From Methyloferula stellata AR4 (GTDB taxonomy: Bacteria; Pseudomonadota; Alphaproteobacteria; Rhizobiales; Beijerinckiaceae): a stretch of DNA of 64,000 nt. The position numbers were made by a program, and so were the translations under genes. This document shows, one piece after another, positions 35,350 through 44,145 of this stretch (position 1 is the first letter of the stretch; every line of letters begins with the position of its first letter). The DNA is taken from the NCBI RefSeq assembly GCF_000385335.1, contig NZ_ARWA01000001.1:3240001-3304000 (forward strand), read 5' to 3'. The notes under the pieces were generated by a model that searched no databases, was not told the origin of the DNA, and worked only from the letters and a program-made list of their open reading frames with translations.

Positions 35350-36093
35350 ATGTTTAAACGCCTTATTCCCCTCATCGCTCTTCTTGGCGCCCCTGGCTTT
35401 GCCTTGGCCGCCGATTTGCCGTCCCACAGGGCGCCGCCGCCGGTGTTTGTACCGCCGCCGCTCTTCACCTGGACCGGCGTTTATGTCGGCGGTCAGATCG
35501 GTTACGGCTGGGGCAACGACCGTATGTCGGTGCCGGCCTTCTTCTCCGCCCCGACCACCAGTCCTGAGGGCGTGGTCGGTGGTGCGCACATCGGTTATAA
35601 TTACCAGGTGAACCAGTTCGTCCTCGGCGTCGAAGGCGATGTCGACGGCACGAGCATTTCGAAGAATGTCTTCGATCCGCTGACTGGCACGACATTCGGC
35701 ACGCGCATTCCGGTCGAAGGATCGGTTCGCGGTCGCGTTGGTATTGCTTGGGATCGCGCCCTGTTCTATGCGACGGGCGGCGCGGCTTTCGCGGACCTCC
35801 AGAAGTCCTATACGGTCGGCTCGTTCCCCTTCTTTGGCGCCGCGGCACCGTTCTACGTTCAGAACTCGCAATCTCGCGTCGGCTGGACCGTCGGCGGCGG
35901 TGTTGAATATGCCCTCACCAATAATTGGTCGGTGCGCGGCGAATACCGCTACACGGACTTCGGGCATCAGACCGACCTGCCGGCAGTCGCGGCTGCCGTC
36001 GATCACCACGAAGTCGAACATGCGGTGCGTGTCGGCTTCAGCTATAAATTCGAAATGTACGCGCCGCCGCCGCCGGTGGTCGCCAAATACTGA
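35350..36093 (+). CDS. Omp25/Omp31-type outer-membrane beta-barrel protein (copy 2)
   Basis: A 247-residue paralogue of the preceding gene: signal peptide (FALAADLP), spacer APPPVFVPPPLFTWTG, barrel VYVGGQIGYGWGND, IGYNYQVNQFVLGVEGD, VGWTVGGGVEYALTNNWSVRGEYRY and the tail PPVVAKY. It differs mainly in the external loops, as expected when loops face phage, immune or substrate selection. A gap of 145 bases with a possible terminator separates it from copy 1, and a strong terminator follows, so it may have its own promoter. Confidence 0.88.
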   Translation: MFKRLIPLIALLGAPGFALAADLPSHRAPPPVFVPPPLFTWTGVYVGGQIGYGWGNDRMSVPAFFSAPTTSPEGVVGGAHIGYNYQVNQFVLGVEGDVDGTSISKNVFDPLTGTTFGTRIPVEGSVRGRVGIAWDRALFYATGGAAFADLQKSYTVGSFPFFGAAAPFYVQNSQSRVGWTVGGGVEYALTNNWSVRGEYRYTDFGHQTDLPAVAAAVDHHEVEHAVRVGFSYKFEMYAPPPPVVAKY

Positions 36094-36136
36094 CGCTTAC
36101 GGCTCGATCGTAGGCTGAAGTTCCAATCGAAGACGT

Positions 36137-36166
36137 AAAGGCCGGTTTTAACCGGCCTTTTTGTTT
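36137..36166 (+). terminator. Rho-independent terminator after Omp copy 2
   Basis: AAAGGCCGG (36137-36145) and CCGGCCTTT (36152-36160) form a perfect 9-bp stem with a six-base loop and a T-run (TTTTTGTTT). It ends the three-gene outer-membrane cluster. Confidence 0.9.
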
Positions 36167-36239
36167 GAGCCAGGCGCACGGGCCCGCGCGTCACCGTTTC
36201 GGTTGCCAAGGGCATAGGCCGCATGGCAAGCCTCCCCCC

Positions 36240-37607
36240 ATGATCCCTGATCCCGAAATGACGGCCGATGCGCCGCACGATCCCAGAGGTGCCGCGATGG
36301 CACCCAAAATCTCCTTCGTCTCGCTTGGCTGCCCCAAGGCGCTCGTCGACAGCGAGAGAATCATCACCCAATTGCGCGCCGAGGGCTACGAGCTCACCAA
36401 GAGCCATGGCGGCGCCGATGCCGTCATCGTCAACACCTGCGGTTTTCTCGACAGCGCCAAAGCCGAATCGCTGGCCTCGATCGAAGCCGCGCTGGCGGAA
36501 AACGGCCGAGTGATCGTAACGGGCTGCATGGGCGCCGAGGCGGCCAGCCTTCAGGCCGCCTTCCCTGCCCTTCACGCCATTACCGGCCCGCAGGACTATG
36601 AGAGCGTCATGCGGGCGGTCCATAGCGCCGCTCCAGCCGCGCATGCCCCCTATCTCGACCTCGTACCGGCGCAGGGCATCAGGCTCACGCCCCGCCACTA
36701 CGCCTATTTGAAGATCTCGGAAGGCTGCAACAACCGCTGCTCCTTCTGCATCATCCCGCAATTGCGCGGCGATCTCGTCTCGCGCCCGGCGGGCGACGTG
36801 TTGCGGGAGGCCGAAAGGCTCGTCGCCGCGGGCGTCAAGGAACTCCTCGTCATCGCCCAGGACACCGGCGCCTACGGCCTCGATCTGCATTATGCCGAGA
36901 GCCAATATCAGGACCGCACGGTAGCTGCGAAATTCATCGATCTGATGCGCGAGCTTTCAGGCTTTGGCGCGTGGGTACGGCTCCACTACGTCTACCCCTA
37001 TCCGCATATAGACGCCGCGATCGAGCTGATGGCCGAGGGCAAGATCCTGCCCTATCTCGACGTGCCCTTCCAGCATGCGAGCCCGCGTGTGCTGAAAGCC
37101 ATGCGGCGTCCTGGCGACCAGGAGAAGACGCTCGAGCGCATCCACGCCTGGCGGGCGATCTGCCCCGACATCATCCTGCGCTCGACCTTCATCGTCGGCT
37201 TCCCCGGCGAGACGGAGGAGGATTTCGAGCTCCTGCTCGACTGGATGAGCGAGGCGAAGCTCGATCGCGTCGGCGCGTTCAAATATGAGCCCGTCAAAGG
37301 CGCTGCCGCGAATGATCTCGGCCTCCCCATGGTGCCGCCGGAGGTGCAGGAGATCCGCTACAAACGCTTCATGGAACGCGCCCAGGCGATCAGCGCCAAG
37401 AAGCTCAAGGATAAGGTCGGCAAGCGGTGCCAAGTCATTGTGGACGCTGCCGGACCACGCAATGCGGTCGGCCGCAGCAAGGGCGATGCGCCCGAGATCG
37501 ACGGCAAGGTGCATATCACCTCGCACCGGCCATTGCGGCCTGGCGAAATCGTCAGCGTGAAGATCGAGCGGGCGGATGCCTATGATCTGTTCGGGAGTGC
37601 GGTATAA
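36240..37607 (+). CDS. rimO: Ribosomal protein S12 methylthiotransferase RimO
   Basis: A radical-SAM enzyme that adds a methylthio group to Asp of ribosomal protein S12. About 455 residues from the ATG at 36240; the frame also opens at 36165 (start MSQAHG) and at 36258. The UPF0004 domain starts [18 protein letters not shown] with Cys residues in [13 protein letters not shown] and TGCMGAE binding the auxiliary cluster. The radical-SAM cluster motif is C163-x3-C167-x2-C170 ([17 protein letters not shown]). A C-terminal TRAM domain ([20 protein letters not shown]) is present. Length and domain order are normal. The TIR gene converges on it with 48 bases between. Confidence 0.95.
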   Translation: MIPDPEMTADAPHDPRGAAMAPKISFVSLGCPKALVDSERIITQLRAEGYELTKSHGGADAVIVNTCGFLDSAKAESLASIEAALAENGRVIVTGCMGAEAASLQAAFPALHAITGPQDYESVMRAVHSAAPAAHAPYLDLVPAQGIRLTPRHYAYLKISEGCNNRCSFCIIPQLRGDLVSRPAGDVLREAERLVAAGVKELLVIAQDTGAYGLDLHYAESQYQDRTVAAKFIDLMRELSGFGAWVRLHYVYPYPHIDAAIELMAEGKILPYLDVPFQHASPRVLKAMRRPGDQEKTLERIHAWRAICPDIILRSTFIVGFPGETEEDFELLLDWMSEAKLDRVGAFKYEPVKGAAANDLGLPMVPPEVQEIRYKRFMERAQAISAKKLKDKVGKRCQVIVDAAGPRNAVGRSKGDAPEIDGKVHITSHRPLRPGEIVSVKIERADAYDLFGSAV

Positions 37608-37614
37608 GACCTCT

Positions 37615-37641
37615 CTTCTTAGGGCGCGCGAGGCTAAGAAG
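37615..37641. terminator. Short hairpin between rimO and the TIR gene
   Basis: CTTCTTAG (37615-37622) and CTAAGAAG (37634-37641) form an 8-bp stem with an 11-base loop between converging genes. It has no U-run and is AT-rich, so it is a weak candidate for a shared terminator. Confidence 0.3.
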
Positions 37642-37655
37642 CCACCGGCATTGCT

Positions 37656-39056
37656 TCAGGCCGTGAAAACTTTAGCAGGATCGAAGGGAAGTTTCGCCTC
37701 GTGTAATTCACGAGCGAGAATGCCTTTCCATCCACCAGTATCGTCCATCGAAATGTAGGCAACACCATCAAAATCGGAGGGTTTTTCGACATTACCTTTC
37801 AACAATGCCGCCACATTCTCTGGCCCGAGCTTGCCGATGAAAAAACCAAGTTCAAAAATGACGTTTTGCCGCGCGCGCTTTTGGACATTCCCGGCGCCGG
37901 CGATCCCACCTTCGTCATCAGGGGTCAGTAAGACGATGGCGAACTGGGCGCCTTCGCTTTCCTCCTGAAACTTCGTCAGCAAATGCCGTCCCTTGTTTGG
38001 GCGCATATGAAGGATGATTGGCTCCAAGCCAATTGCGCTGATGAATAAGGCTACCTCATTTTTAGTACCGTCGTCACGACCGTGAACGATAAAAACTTTC
38101 CGAGAAAGATTAGGGATGGCTGCCATTTCACGAGCTGGGTTCAACTCAAAACCTGATTGTTCCTCTAGCTTTTCCTCCAGCGACTTGATCGCTTGCTTCA
38201 GTAGCGCGGCGGATATACCGATCGACCGAGCGATGGATGCCTGAAATTCATCCGGCGGAGTTGGATAAGACATGTTGTAAGGGCCGCGATCAAAGTCTTT
38301 CGCCTGCCTATATCGATGATAGTCCGCCGTATCCGAACCGAAGGTGTCAACCAATGCAGCATCGACCGCAGCCTCTAAAGCATCAAGTTCGGGCGCATTA
38401 AACTGATCTGTCACTGATTGCGGATTGAACGCCTTCACTTCATCGAGCCTCTTCGTCAAGCGGGTGATACCCGCTTGCATCTGCTGCGGCGTCAATTTGG
38501 CTGCCTGCGGCGGAGCCAAAGACTTCGGTTGTCTCGCCATGCTTCGCCCTTCCTGTTCAGCGTCCTTGATGCTGACCCATTCCCACGCAAGCTCACGGAC
38601 CGCTGGTGGGCCACCTATGATCTGATGACCACCATTCGCTAAGTCGGCCTTCACCCGATCGAGACCGAGTCTTTCCCATTGTTCGAATCGAACCCGACGG
38701 CCTTCCGCGCTAATTGCGCCGGATAACGTAGCGGGTGAAGCCAATGCCGATCGCACACCATGCTCTTCCATGCCCGGAAAGCGAATGTCTATAGCAGGCA
38801 TACGGGAGCCGGTTACGACATCAATTCCCGGACCCGTGATCTTCGCGCGCCCGATGGTGTGCTGCACAACTAAAAAGGGTTCCCATAGGATATACCCTGC
38901 TTCGGCCAAATGTTGACACGCGTTTGCAATGGCGGCACGGCTGACCGGGTGCGGGCTTAGAATAGTCTCGTCCGTTGGAACCCAGCCACCGTTATCATTT
39001 CGCAGCCCGTGAAAGTGCTTGAGCAGCCAGCCTCTGATTTCCGCGTCGTCGATCAT
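37656..39056 (-). CDS. TIR-domain (PF10137-like) nucleotide-binding protein, probable defence gene
   Basis: A 466-residue protein. The C-terminal about 147 residues (320-466) form a TIR-like domain of the predicted nucleotide-binding type (KVFIVHGRDDGTKNEVALF, AIVLLTPDDEG, RARQNVIFELGFFIGKLG). Glu402 in NVIFELGF sits where TIR NADases have their catalytic Glu. The N-terminal 60 residues look like a winged helix (GGWVPTDETILS, RAAIANACQHLAEAGYI), and the middle is helical (QQMQAGITRLTKRLDEVKAF). TIR domains of this type kill infected cells by depleting NAD in CBASS and related systems. The gene is visibly more AT-rich than its neighbours and sits alone between rimO and a quinone reductase, consistent with transfer. 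No partner cyclase or Argonaute is adjacent, so its trigger is unknown. Confidence 0.82.
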   Translation of the reverse strand: MIDDAEIRGWLLKHFHGLRNDNGGWVPTDETILSPHPVSRAAIANACQHLAEAGYILWEPFLVVQHTIGRAKITGPGIDVVTGSRMPAIDIRFPGMEEHGVRSALASPATLSGAISAEGRRVRFEQWERLGLDRVKADLANGGHQIIGGPPAVRELAWEWVSIKDAEQEGRSMARQPKSLAPPQAAKLTPQQMQAGITRLTKRLDEVKAFNPQSVTDQFNAPELDALEAAVDAALVDTFGSDTADYHRYRQAKDFDRGPYNMSYPTPPDEFQASIARSIGISAALLKQAIKSLEEKLEEQSGFELNPAREMAAIPNLSRKVFIVHGRDDGTKNEVALFISAIGLEPIILHMRPNKGRHLLTKFQEESEGAQFAIVLLTPDDEGGIAGAGNVQKRARQNVIFELGFFIGKLGPENVAALLKGNVEKPSDFDGVAYISMDDTGGWKGILARELHEAKLPFDPAKVFTA

Positions 39057-39209
39057 CGCCTGTTCCCATATCTGGTGAAGGACACTATCAGATACAATCA
39101 GACTAGGGATGAGCGGCTGCTAAGGGTTTTCTCCCCGCTCAACGATTCAAGGCATGTCGAAATTTTTGACCGTTCCAGCAGTCACATCGGCAGCGAAGAC
39201 CTCCCAGCT

Positions 39210-40184
39210 TCACACCACCAGCACCGTAGAGCCCGTCGTCGCGCGGCTTTCCAAATCCTGATGGACGCGCACCACGTCGTCGAGCTTGGCGATCTCGTTG
39301 ACGGCGATCTTCACATCGCCCTTGGTGACGACGCGGAGGAGATCGCGCGCGCTCTTCATGAGGTCTTCGTGTGAGGCCGTATAGGTGTTGAGCGTCGGAC
39401 GCGTCGCATAGAGCGAGCCGCGTTTCGTGAGTTCCGCCAAATTAAAATCCTCGATCGCGCCCGAGGCCGACCCGAAGCTCACGAATAGGCCGAGCGGCCG
39501 CAGACAATCGAGCGAGGCCGGGAACGTCGCCTTGCCGACGCCGTCGTAAACCACGTCGCAGAGCTTGCCCCTGGTGATCTCTTTGACCCGCGCGGCGAAA
39601 TCCTCGTCGCGGTAGAGGATCACATGTTTCGCGCCGGCCTTTTTGGCGAGCTTCGCCTTCTCGGGCGAGCCGGCCGTCCCGATCACCGTCGCGCCGAGCG
39701 CATTCGCCCATTGGCTGAGGATCTGGCCCGTGCCGCCTGCCGCCGCCTGGATCAGAACACGATCGCCCTTTCTCACTTTGTAGCAGCGCCGCAGCAGGTA
39801 GCGCGCCGTCAAGCCCTTGAGCATCATGCCGGCGGCCGTTTCATAGGAAATGCTTTTGGGCAGTTTGATGAGCCGGTCCGCGGCAACGACGCGCTGCTCG
39901 GCATAGCAGCCTAAAGCCGCGACATAGGCGACGCGGTCGCCCTCTCTGAACCCCTTCACGCCTTTGCCGAGCGCCACGACTTCGCCTGCCGCTTCATTGC
40001 CGGGCGTGAAGGGCAAGCCAGGTGCCGGATAATGGCCGCTGCGGAAATAGATATCGATGAAATTCACGCCGATCGTATGGTTGCGGACGAGCACTTCACC
40101 CGGACCCGGCGGCGGAATCTCAATATCCTCGATCCGCATGACGTCCGGACCGCCCACTTCATGAACGCGAACTGCTTTGACCAT
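39210..40184 (-). CDS. NADPH:quinone oxidoreductase (QOR, MDR family)
   Basis: About 324 residues from the ATG at 40184 (MVKAVRVHEVGGPDVMRIEDI); five extra residues are possible upstream. It is a zinc-free medium-chain dehydrogenase: the GroES-like domain has VLVRNHTIGVNFIDIYFRSG and TPGNEAAGEVVALG. The Rossmann domain has LIQAAAGGTGQILSQWANALGA (NADPH site), and the tail VHQDLESRATTGSTVLVV is typical of quinone reductase. It reduces quinones, or enals, with NADPH. It lies between the TIR gene and lpxB, all leftward, but the 45-base gap to lpxB is not shown to be an operon link. Confidence 0.9.
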   Translation of the reverse strand: MVKAVRVHEVGGPDVMRIEDIEIPPPGPGEVLVRNHTIGVNFIDIYFRSGHYPAPGLPFTPGNEAAGEVVALGKGVKGFREGDRVAYVAALGCYAEQRVVAADRLIKLPKSISYETAAGMMLKGLTARYLLRRCYKVRKGDRVLIQAAAGGTGQILSQWANALGATVIGTAGSPEKAKLAKKAGAKHVILYRDEDFAARVKEITRGKLCDVVYDGVGKATFPASLDCLRPLGLFVSFGSASGAIEDFNLAELTKRGSLYATRPTLNTYTASHEDLMKSARDLLRVVTKGDVKIAVNEIAKLDDVVRVHQDLESRATTGSTVLVV

Positions 40185-40229
40185 GAGACTGACAACCATT
40201 TGGAGATAATGGCCGGATGATAGAGGAAT

Positions 40230-41378
40230 TCACGAGCGCTGCGAACCGGCCTTAATAACGATTTCAGCGGCGCGGCCAGCCGGGCTTTCCCCATCTGCGA
40301 GGCTCATGAGCTCCTTGAGCCGCTGGAAGGCCGCGATCTGCGCCTCGCGGTCCGGCCCGTCCCGCAGAAGCGCGACCATGGCACCGGCCAGCTTGTGCGG
40401 CGTGCAGGCCTCCTGCAGAAATTCCGGTACGACGTTCTCGCCGAGGATCAGATTGGGCAATACGATCGACGGGACGGTGATGACATATTTCAAAAAGCCC
40501 TCGGCCCAGGAGACCTTATAGGCGACGCATTGGGGCACGGAGGCGAGCGCCAGCTCCAAAGTGACCGTGCCGGACGCCGCCAGCGCCGCGCGGGCGCGTC
40601 GGAAGGCTGCGAATTTCTCGGCCTCGCCTGTCACGATGCGCGGTGGCCAAGGCCAGTCCGCGACGCGCGCCCGGATGAGCGCTTCCAAATGCGGCACCGC
40701 CGGAAGCACCACCTCGACCGGACCGAAGGTGGAGCGGATCAGGCCGATCGCGGCGCCGAAATCATCCAGCAGCCGTGTGACTTCCGAACGCCGCGAGCCC
40801 GGCAGGACGAGCACCAGCGGAGGGTCAGCGCTCCGCGCGCGCATCTCGTCCTCATTGGGCGTCAGCACGTCGAGACGCTCGATCAAGGGATGCCCGACAT
40901 AGCTGCAGGCGGGGCCGCCAAGCCGCCGGTGCGCCTCGGGCTCGAAAGGCAGAAGCGCCAGGACATGATCGATAGAACGTCGCATCTGAGCGGCGCGGCC
41001 TGGCCGCCAGGCCCAGACCGTCGGGCTGACATAATCGACGATGGGCAGATCGGGCCGCGCCGCCCGCAGCCGGCGCGCCACCCGATGGGTGAAATCGGGA
41101 CTGTCGATGATAGCGAGAACGTCGGGTTCGAAGCGCAACGCCGCTTCAGCGGTCTCGCCGATGCGTTTTACGAGGAGCGGTAGACGGGCGATGACCGAGA
41201 CAAAGCCCATGACCGCGATATCGTCCATCGGAAAGAGGCTTTCGAGCCCTTCCTTCGCCATGGCGGTGCCGCCGACACCCGCCGTGACGACGCCCGGCTG
41301 TCGCGCGCGCAAGGCCCGCATCAAACCAGCCCCCAGTTGATCGCCGGATTCCTCCCCAGCCACCAAAAAGACCTTCAT
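40230..41378 (-). CDS. lpxB: Lipid-A-disaccharide synthase
   Basis: A glycosyltransferase of lipid A synthesis, joining UDP-diacylglucosamine and lipid X. About 382 residues from the ATG at 41378 (MKVFLVAGEESGDQLGAGLM, the family start); the longer frame to 41519 reads back through the end of lpxA. Characteristic segments are DYVSPTVWAWRPGRAAQMRR, LLPFEPEAHRRLGGPACSYVGHPLIER, LVLPGSRRSEVTRLL and ALAASGTVTLELAL. It is the last gene of the leftward lpxD-fabZ-lpxA-lpxB run. lpxI is normally found between lpxA and lpxB in many alphaproteobacteria but is absent here. Confidence 0.95.
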   Translation of the reverse strand: MKVFLVAGEESGDQLGAGLMRALRARQPGVVTAGVGGTAMAKEGLESLFPMDDIAVMGFVSVIARLPLLVKRIGETAEAALRFEPDVLAIIDSPDFTHRVARRLRAARPDLPIVDYVSPTVWAWRPGRAAQMRRSIDHVLALLPFEPEAHRRLGGPACSYVGHPLIERLDVLTPNEDEMRARSADPPLVLVLPGSRRSEVTRLLDDFGAAIGLIRSTFGPVEVVLPAVPHLEALIRARVADWPWPPRIVTGEAEKFAAFRRARAALAASGTVTLELALASVPQCVAYKVSWAEGFLKYVITVPSIVLPNLILGENVVPEFLQEACTPHKLAGAMVALLRDGPDREAQIAAFQRLKELMSLADGESPAGRAAEIVIKAGSQRS

Positions 41379-41394
41379 CGCCGCCCGCTTGGCC

Positions 41395-42228
41395 TCACGC
41401 TTGAGCCCCGCCCTCGTCATGGCTGCTCGCTGGTGCGCAGATCGCCCGATCGCGGCCTTCGCGCAGAAAATCGATAATGGCCTGGACTTCGCGAGACGTC
41501 GCGAATTCCTCCGCGACATCCGCGATCCGCTCGCTGAACGTGCCTTCCGGCGCGAACAAAAGCCGGTAGGCGCGGCGCAGATCCTTGACGGCCTCGCGCG
41601 AAAACCCGCGCCGCTTCAGGCCAACCAGATTGAGCCCGGCCAAATGGGCGCGATTGCCGACGGCGAGGCCAAAGGGAATGAGATCGCTTTCGAGCCCGCT
41701 CAATCCGCCGACGAAAGCATGCGCACCGATCCGCGTGAATTGGATGACGCCCGCGCCGCCGCCCAGGATGACGAAATCGCCGATGGAGACATGGCCGGCG
41801 AGCATCACATTGTTCGACAGGATGACGTCGCTACCGACTTTGCAGTCATGCCCGACATGCGCATGGGCGAGAAAGGTGCAGCGGTCGCCGACGATGGTTT
41901 TCATACCGCCGCCCGTCGTGCCTGGGTTCATCGTCACACCTTCGCGGATGAGGCAATCCGCGCCGATCGCCAGAGTCGACGGTTCGCCGCGATATTTCAG
42001 ATCCTGCGGCGGATGGCCGAGAGAGGCGAAAGGATAGATCCGCGTCCGCGCGCCAATGCTGGTGCGCCCTGCCAGGACCACATGCGAGGCGAGCTGCACC
42101 TCGGCACCGAGCTCGACATCGCCGCCTATATGGCAATAGGGCCCGATGCTCGCGCCCTCGCCCAGCCGCGCACCGTCCTCGATGATGGCGGTCGGATGAA
42201 TGATAAGACCTTGGCTGAGCGTCTTCAT
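41395..42228 (-). CDS. lpxA: UDP-N-acetylglucosamine acyltransferase
   Basis: First committed enzyme of lipid A synthesis, adding 3-hydroxyacyl to UDP-GlcNAc. About 277 residues from the ATG at 42228 (MKTLSQGLIIHPTAIIEDGA); the open frame extends to 42339 over the end of fabZ. A left-handed beta-helix of hexapeptide repeats is evident (ARLGEGASIGPYCHIGGDVE and onwards), with the catalytic His region FLAHAHVGHDCKVG and the acceptor motif PPQDLKYRGEP. A C-terminal helical domain (LNLVGLKRRGFSREAVKDLR) follows. The gap to fabZ is 56 bases and to lpxB 16 bases. Confidence 0.95.
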   Translation of the reverse strand: MKTLSQGLIIHPTAIIEDGARLGEGASIGPYCHIGGDVELGAEVQLASHVVLAGRTSIGARTRIYPFASLGHPPQDLKYRGEPSTLAIGADCLIREGVTMNPGTTGGGMKTIVGDRCTFLAHAHVGHDCKVGSDVILSNNVMLAGHVSIGDFVILGGGAGVIQFTRIGAHAFVGGLSGLESDLIPFGLAVGNRAHLAGLNLVGLKRRGFSREAVKDLRRAYRLLFAPEGTFSERIADVAEEFATSREVQAIIDFLREGRDRAICAPASSHDEGGAQA

Positions 42229-42284
42229 CCGGCGCATGGCTTTCAGATCGGCATTCGCGGTTTGCGGATGATGCAGGGATTTTT

Positions 42285-42764
42285 TCAAGCCTCGCCGGTC
42301 TTTCCGGGCATGATCGTGGCTGAAATCTCGGCTTCGCAAACGAGATTGCCATCGACCAGCGCGCGGCCACTATACCACCAAATATTGCGGCGCTGATTGG
42401 TCTTCGTCATATGATATTCGAGGCGATCGCCCGGGATGACAGGCTTGCGGAATTTGGCCTTGTCGATCGTGACGAAATAGACGACCGGCTGCGGTCCGAG
42501 CTCGGGATGCGCGTTGATGCAGAGCGCGCCTGCCGTCTGCGCCATGCCCTCGATCATGAGCACGCCAGGCATCACCGGGCGTTCCGGAAAATGCCCCTGA
42601 AATTGCGGTTCGTTCATCGTGACGTTCTTGATGCCAATGCCGGACTCGTCGCCGTGAACCTCGATGATCCGGTCGACGAGGAGAAAAGGATAGCGATGCG
42701 GCAGCGCTTTCAAAAGCCGCATGATGTCGAAAACCTCGATCGTTTTCGCGACCACCTCGTCCAT
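42285..42764 (-). CDS. fabZ: 3-hydroxyacyl-ACP dehydratase FabZ
   Basis: A 159-residue hot-dog-fold dehydratase of fatty acid elongation. The family line [15 protein letters not shown] leads to the catalytic His in [22 protein letters not shown]; Glu in the same helix completes the active site. [14 protein letters not shown] and [11 protein letters not shown] are typical strands. It competes with LpxA/LpxD for 3-hydroxyacyl-ACP, which explains its place in the lipid A cluster. It is 195 bases downstream of lpxD, so it may also have its own promoter. Confidence 0.95.
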   Translation of the reverse strand: MDEVVAKTIEVFDIMRLLKALPHRYPFLLVDRIIEVHGDESGIGIKNVTMNEPQFQGHFPERPVMPGVLMIEGMAQTAGALCINAHPELGPQPVVYFVTIDKAKFRKPVIPGDRLEYHMTKTNQRRNIWWYSGRALVDGNLVCEAEISATIMPGKTGEA

Positions 42765-42959
42765 CGAACCTCCAATTCAGTGATATTGGGTCTTATAGAC
42801 CTCGATCCTCTTCCGTGAGAAGGGCAGCCCCGGAAAGCGCCGCCTTTTGCCGTGCCGCGCAGCGCATACAGATCCAGAAACTATTTTTTCTCAAAGGCTT
42901 ATGGCTTCGCCTTGATGCCTGGTCTTAGATGAAGTGCTGCAGCTTTCCGCGATCATGCG

Positions 42960-43997
42960 CTAACGCTTGCCGCGCGCCAGCCGGTCGAGCACGACATGCG
43001 CGCGTAGCCAGCGCCGGAAGGGCTGAGCCGGCGTGCCGCCGAGCCGGGCCTTGGCCGGCACGTCCGCGATCACGCCCGACTGGGCGGCGATCTCAGCGCC
43101 TGCACCGATCTTGAGATGGCCTGCGATGCCCGCCTGCCCGCCTGCGGCGACGAAATCGCCGAGTTCGGTCGAGCCTGAAATGCCGACCTGAGAGACAATC
43201 AGGCAAGATCGCCCGATCGTTACATTATGGGCGATTTGGACGAGATTATCGATCTTCGCACCTTCGCCGATCACGGTATCGCGCGTCGAACCGCGATCGA
43301 TCGTCGTATTGGCGCCGATCTCCACATCGTCTTGAATGATGACGCGGCCGATCTGCGGCACTTTCAGATGACCCTGCCGGCCGGGGACGAAGCCGAAACC
43401 GTCCTGCCCGATCCTGACGCCGGGATGGATGATGACGCGATTGCCGATCAAGGCGTGAATGATCGTCACCTGCGCGCCGACCGAACAATTGCGGCCGAGG
43501 CAGACATCGGGACCGATGACGGCGTTTGGGCCGATCGTGGTTCCCGCCCCGATCTCGGCGCGCGGTCCGATCACGGCGCCGGGATCGACGATCACATCCG
43601 GCTCGAGCCGCGCGTCGGGATGGACCGACGCCCCCGGACTGATGCCTGTCGAACCGAAGAGAGAGCCCGGTTGCAGGCTTGCCGGACAGAGCTTGGCGAG
43701 CGCGAGCGCAAAGGCCCTAGAGGGGCTTTCCGTCACCAGAGCCACGGTGCCCGGCGGCACGAGCGCGGCGTTGCGCTGCGTCACGAGACAAGCGGTCGCC
43801 CGCGTCGTTGCCAGAGCGTCTTGATATTTCGGATGATCGAAGAAAACCAAGGTGCCTGGTTCGGCATCCTCGAGCGGCGCGATCCAATGCACGGGTGTCG
43901 AGAGCATGGCGCCGGGCGGCGCTTTGGTATATGTCCAGGCGACGACATCGCCCAAAGTCGCATTAAGGATGCCGCGCCAAAAAATCGGTTCGCTCAT
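42960..43997 (-). CDS. lpxD: UDP-3-O-acylglucosamine N-acyltransferase
   Basis: Third enzyme of lipid A synthesis. About 345 residues from the ATG at 43997 ([19 protein letters not shown]); the frame extends to 44102 without family resemblance. An N-terminal uridine-binding domain ([20 protein letters not shown]) is followed by a long hexapeptide beta-helix ([20 protein letters not shown]) and the catalytic His in [12 protein letters not shown]. The [20 protein letters not shown] loop is characteristic. It is 148 bases downstream of bamA on the same strand, the usual order. Confidence 0.95.
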   Translation of the reverse strand: MSEPIFWRGILNATLGDVVAWTYTKAPPGAMLSTPVHWIAPLEDAEPGTLVFFDHPKYQDALATTRATACLVTQRNAALVPPGTVALVTESPSRAFALALAKLCPASLQPGSLFGSTGISPGASVHPDARLEPDVIVDPGAVIGPRAEIGAGTTIGPNAVIGPDVCLGRNCSVGAQVTIIHALIGNRVIIHPGVRIGQDGFGFVPGRQGHLKVPQIGRVIIQDDVEIGANTTIDRGSTRDTVIGEGAKIDNLVQIAHNVTIGRSCLIVSQVGISGSTELGDFVAAGGQAGIAGHLKIGAGAEIAAQSGVIADVPAKARLGGTPAQPFRRWLRAHVVLDRLARGKR

Positions 43998-44145
43998 TGA
44001 AAGACTGCCAAAACGAGCGTGATGCTCTCGCCCGAAGCCATAGCAGTGTCTTTGGTCGATTTCACGCCCTGCCGAGCCGCGTCCAGCACGGCATCGGCTC
44101 AAGCTGCCTTGGATTGAACCAATCCAAGGTCATGCGCGATCGCGA

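Noticed and set aside
37656-39056. CRISPR or larger defence island around the TIR gene
   Set aside because: No repeats with regular spacers, no cyclase, restriction or Argonaute genes beside it.
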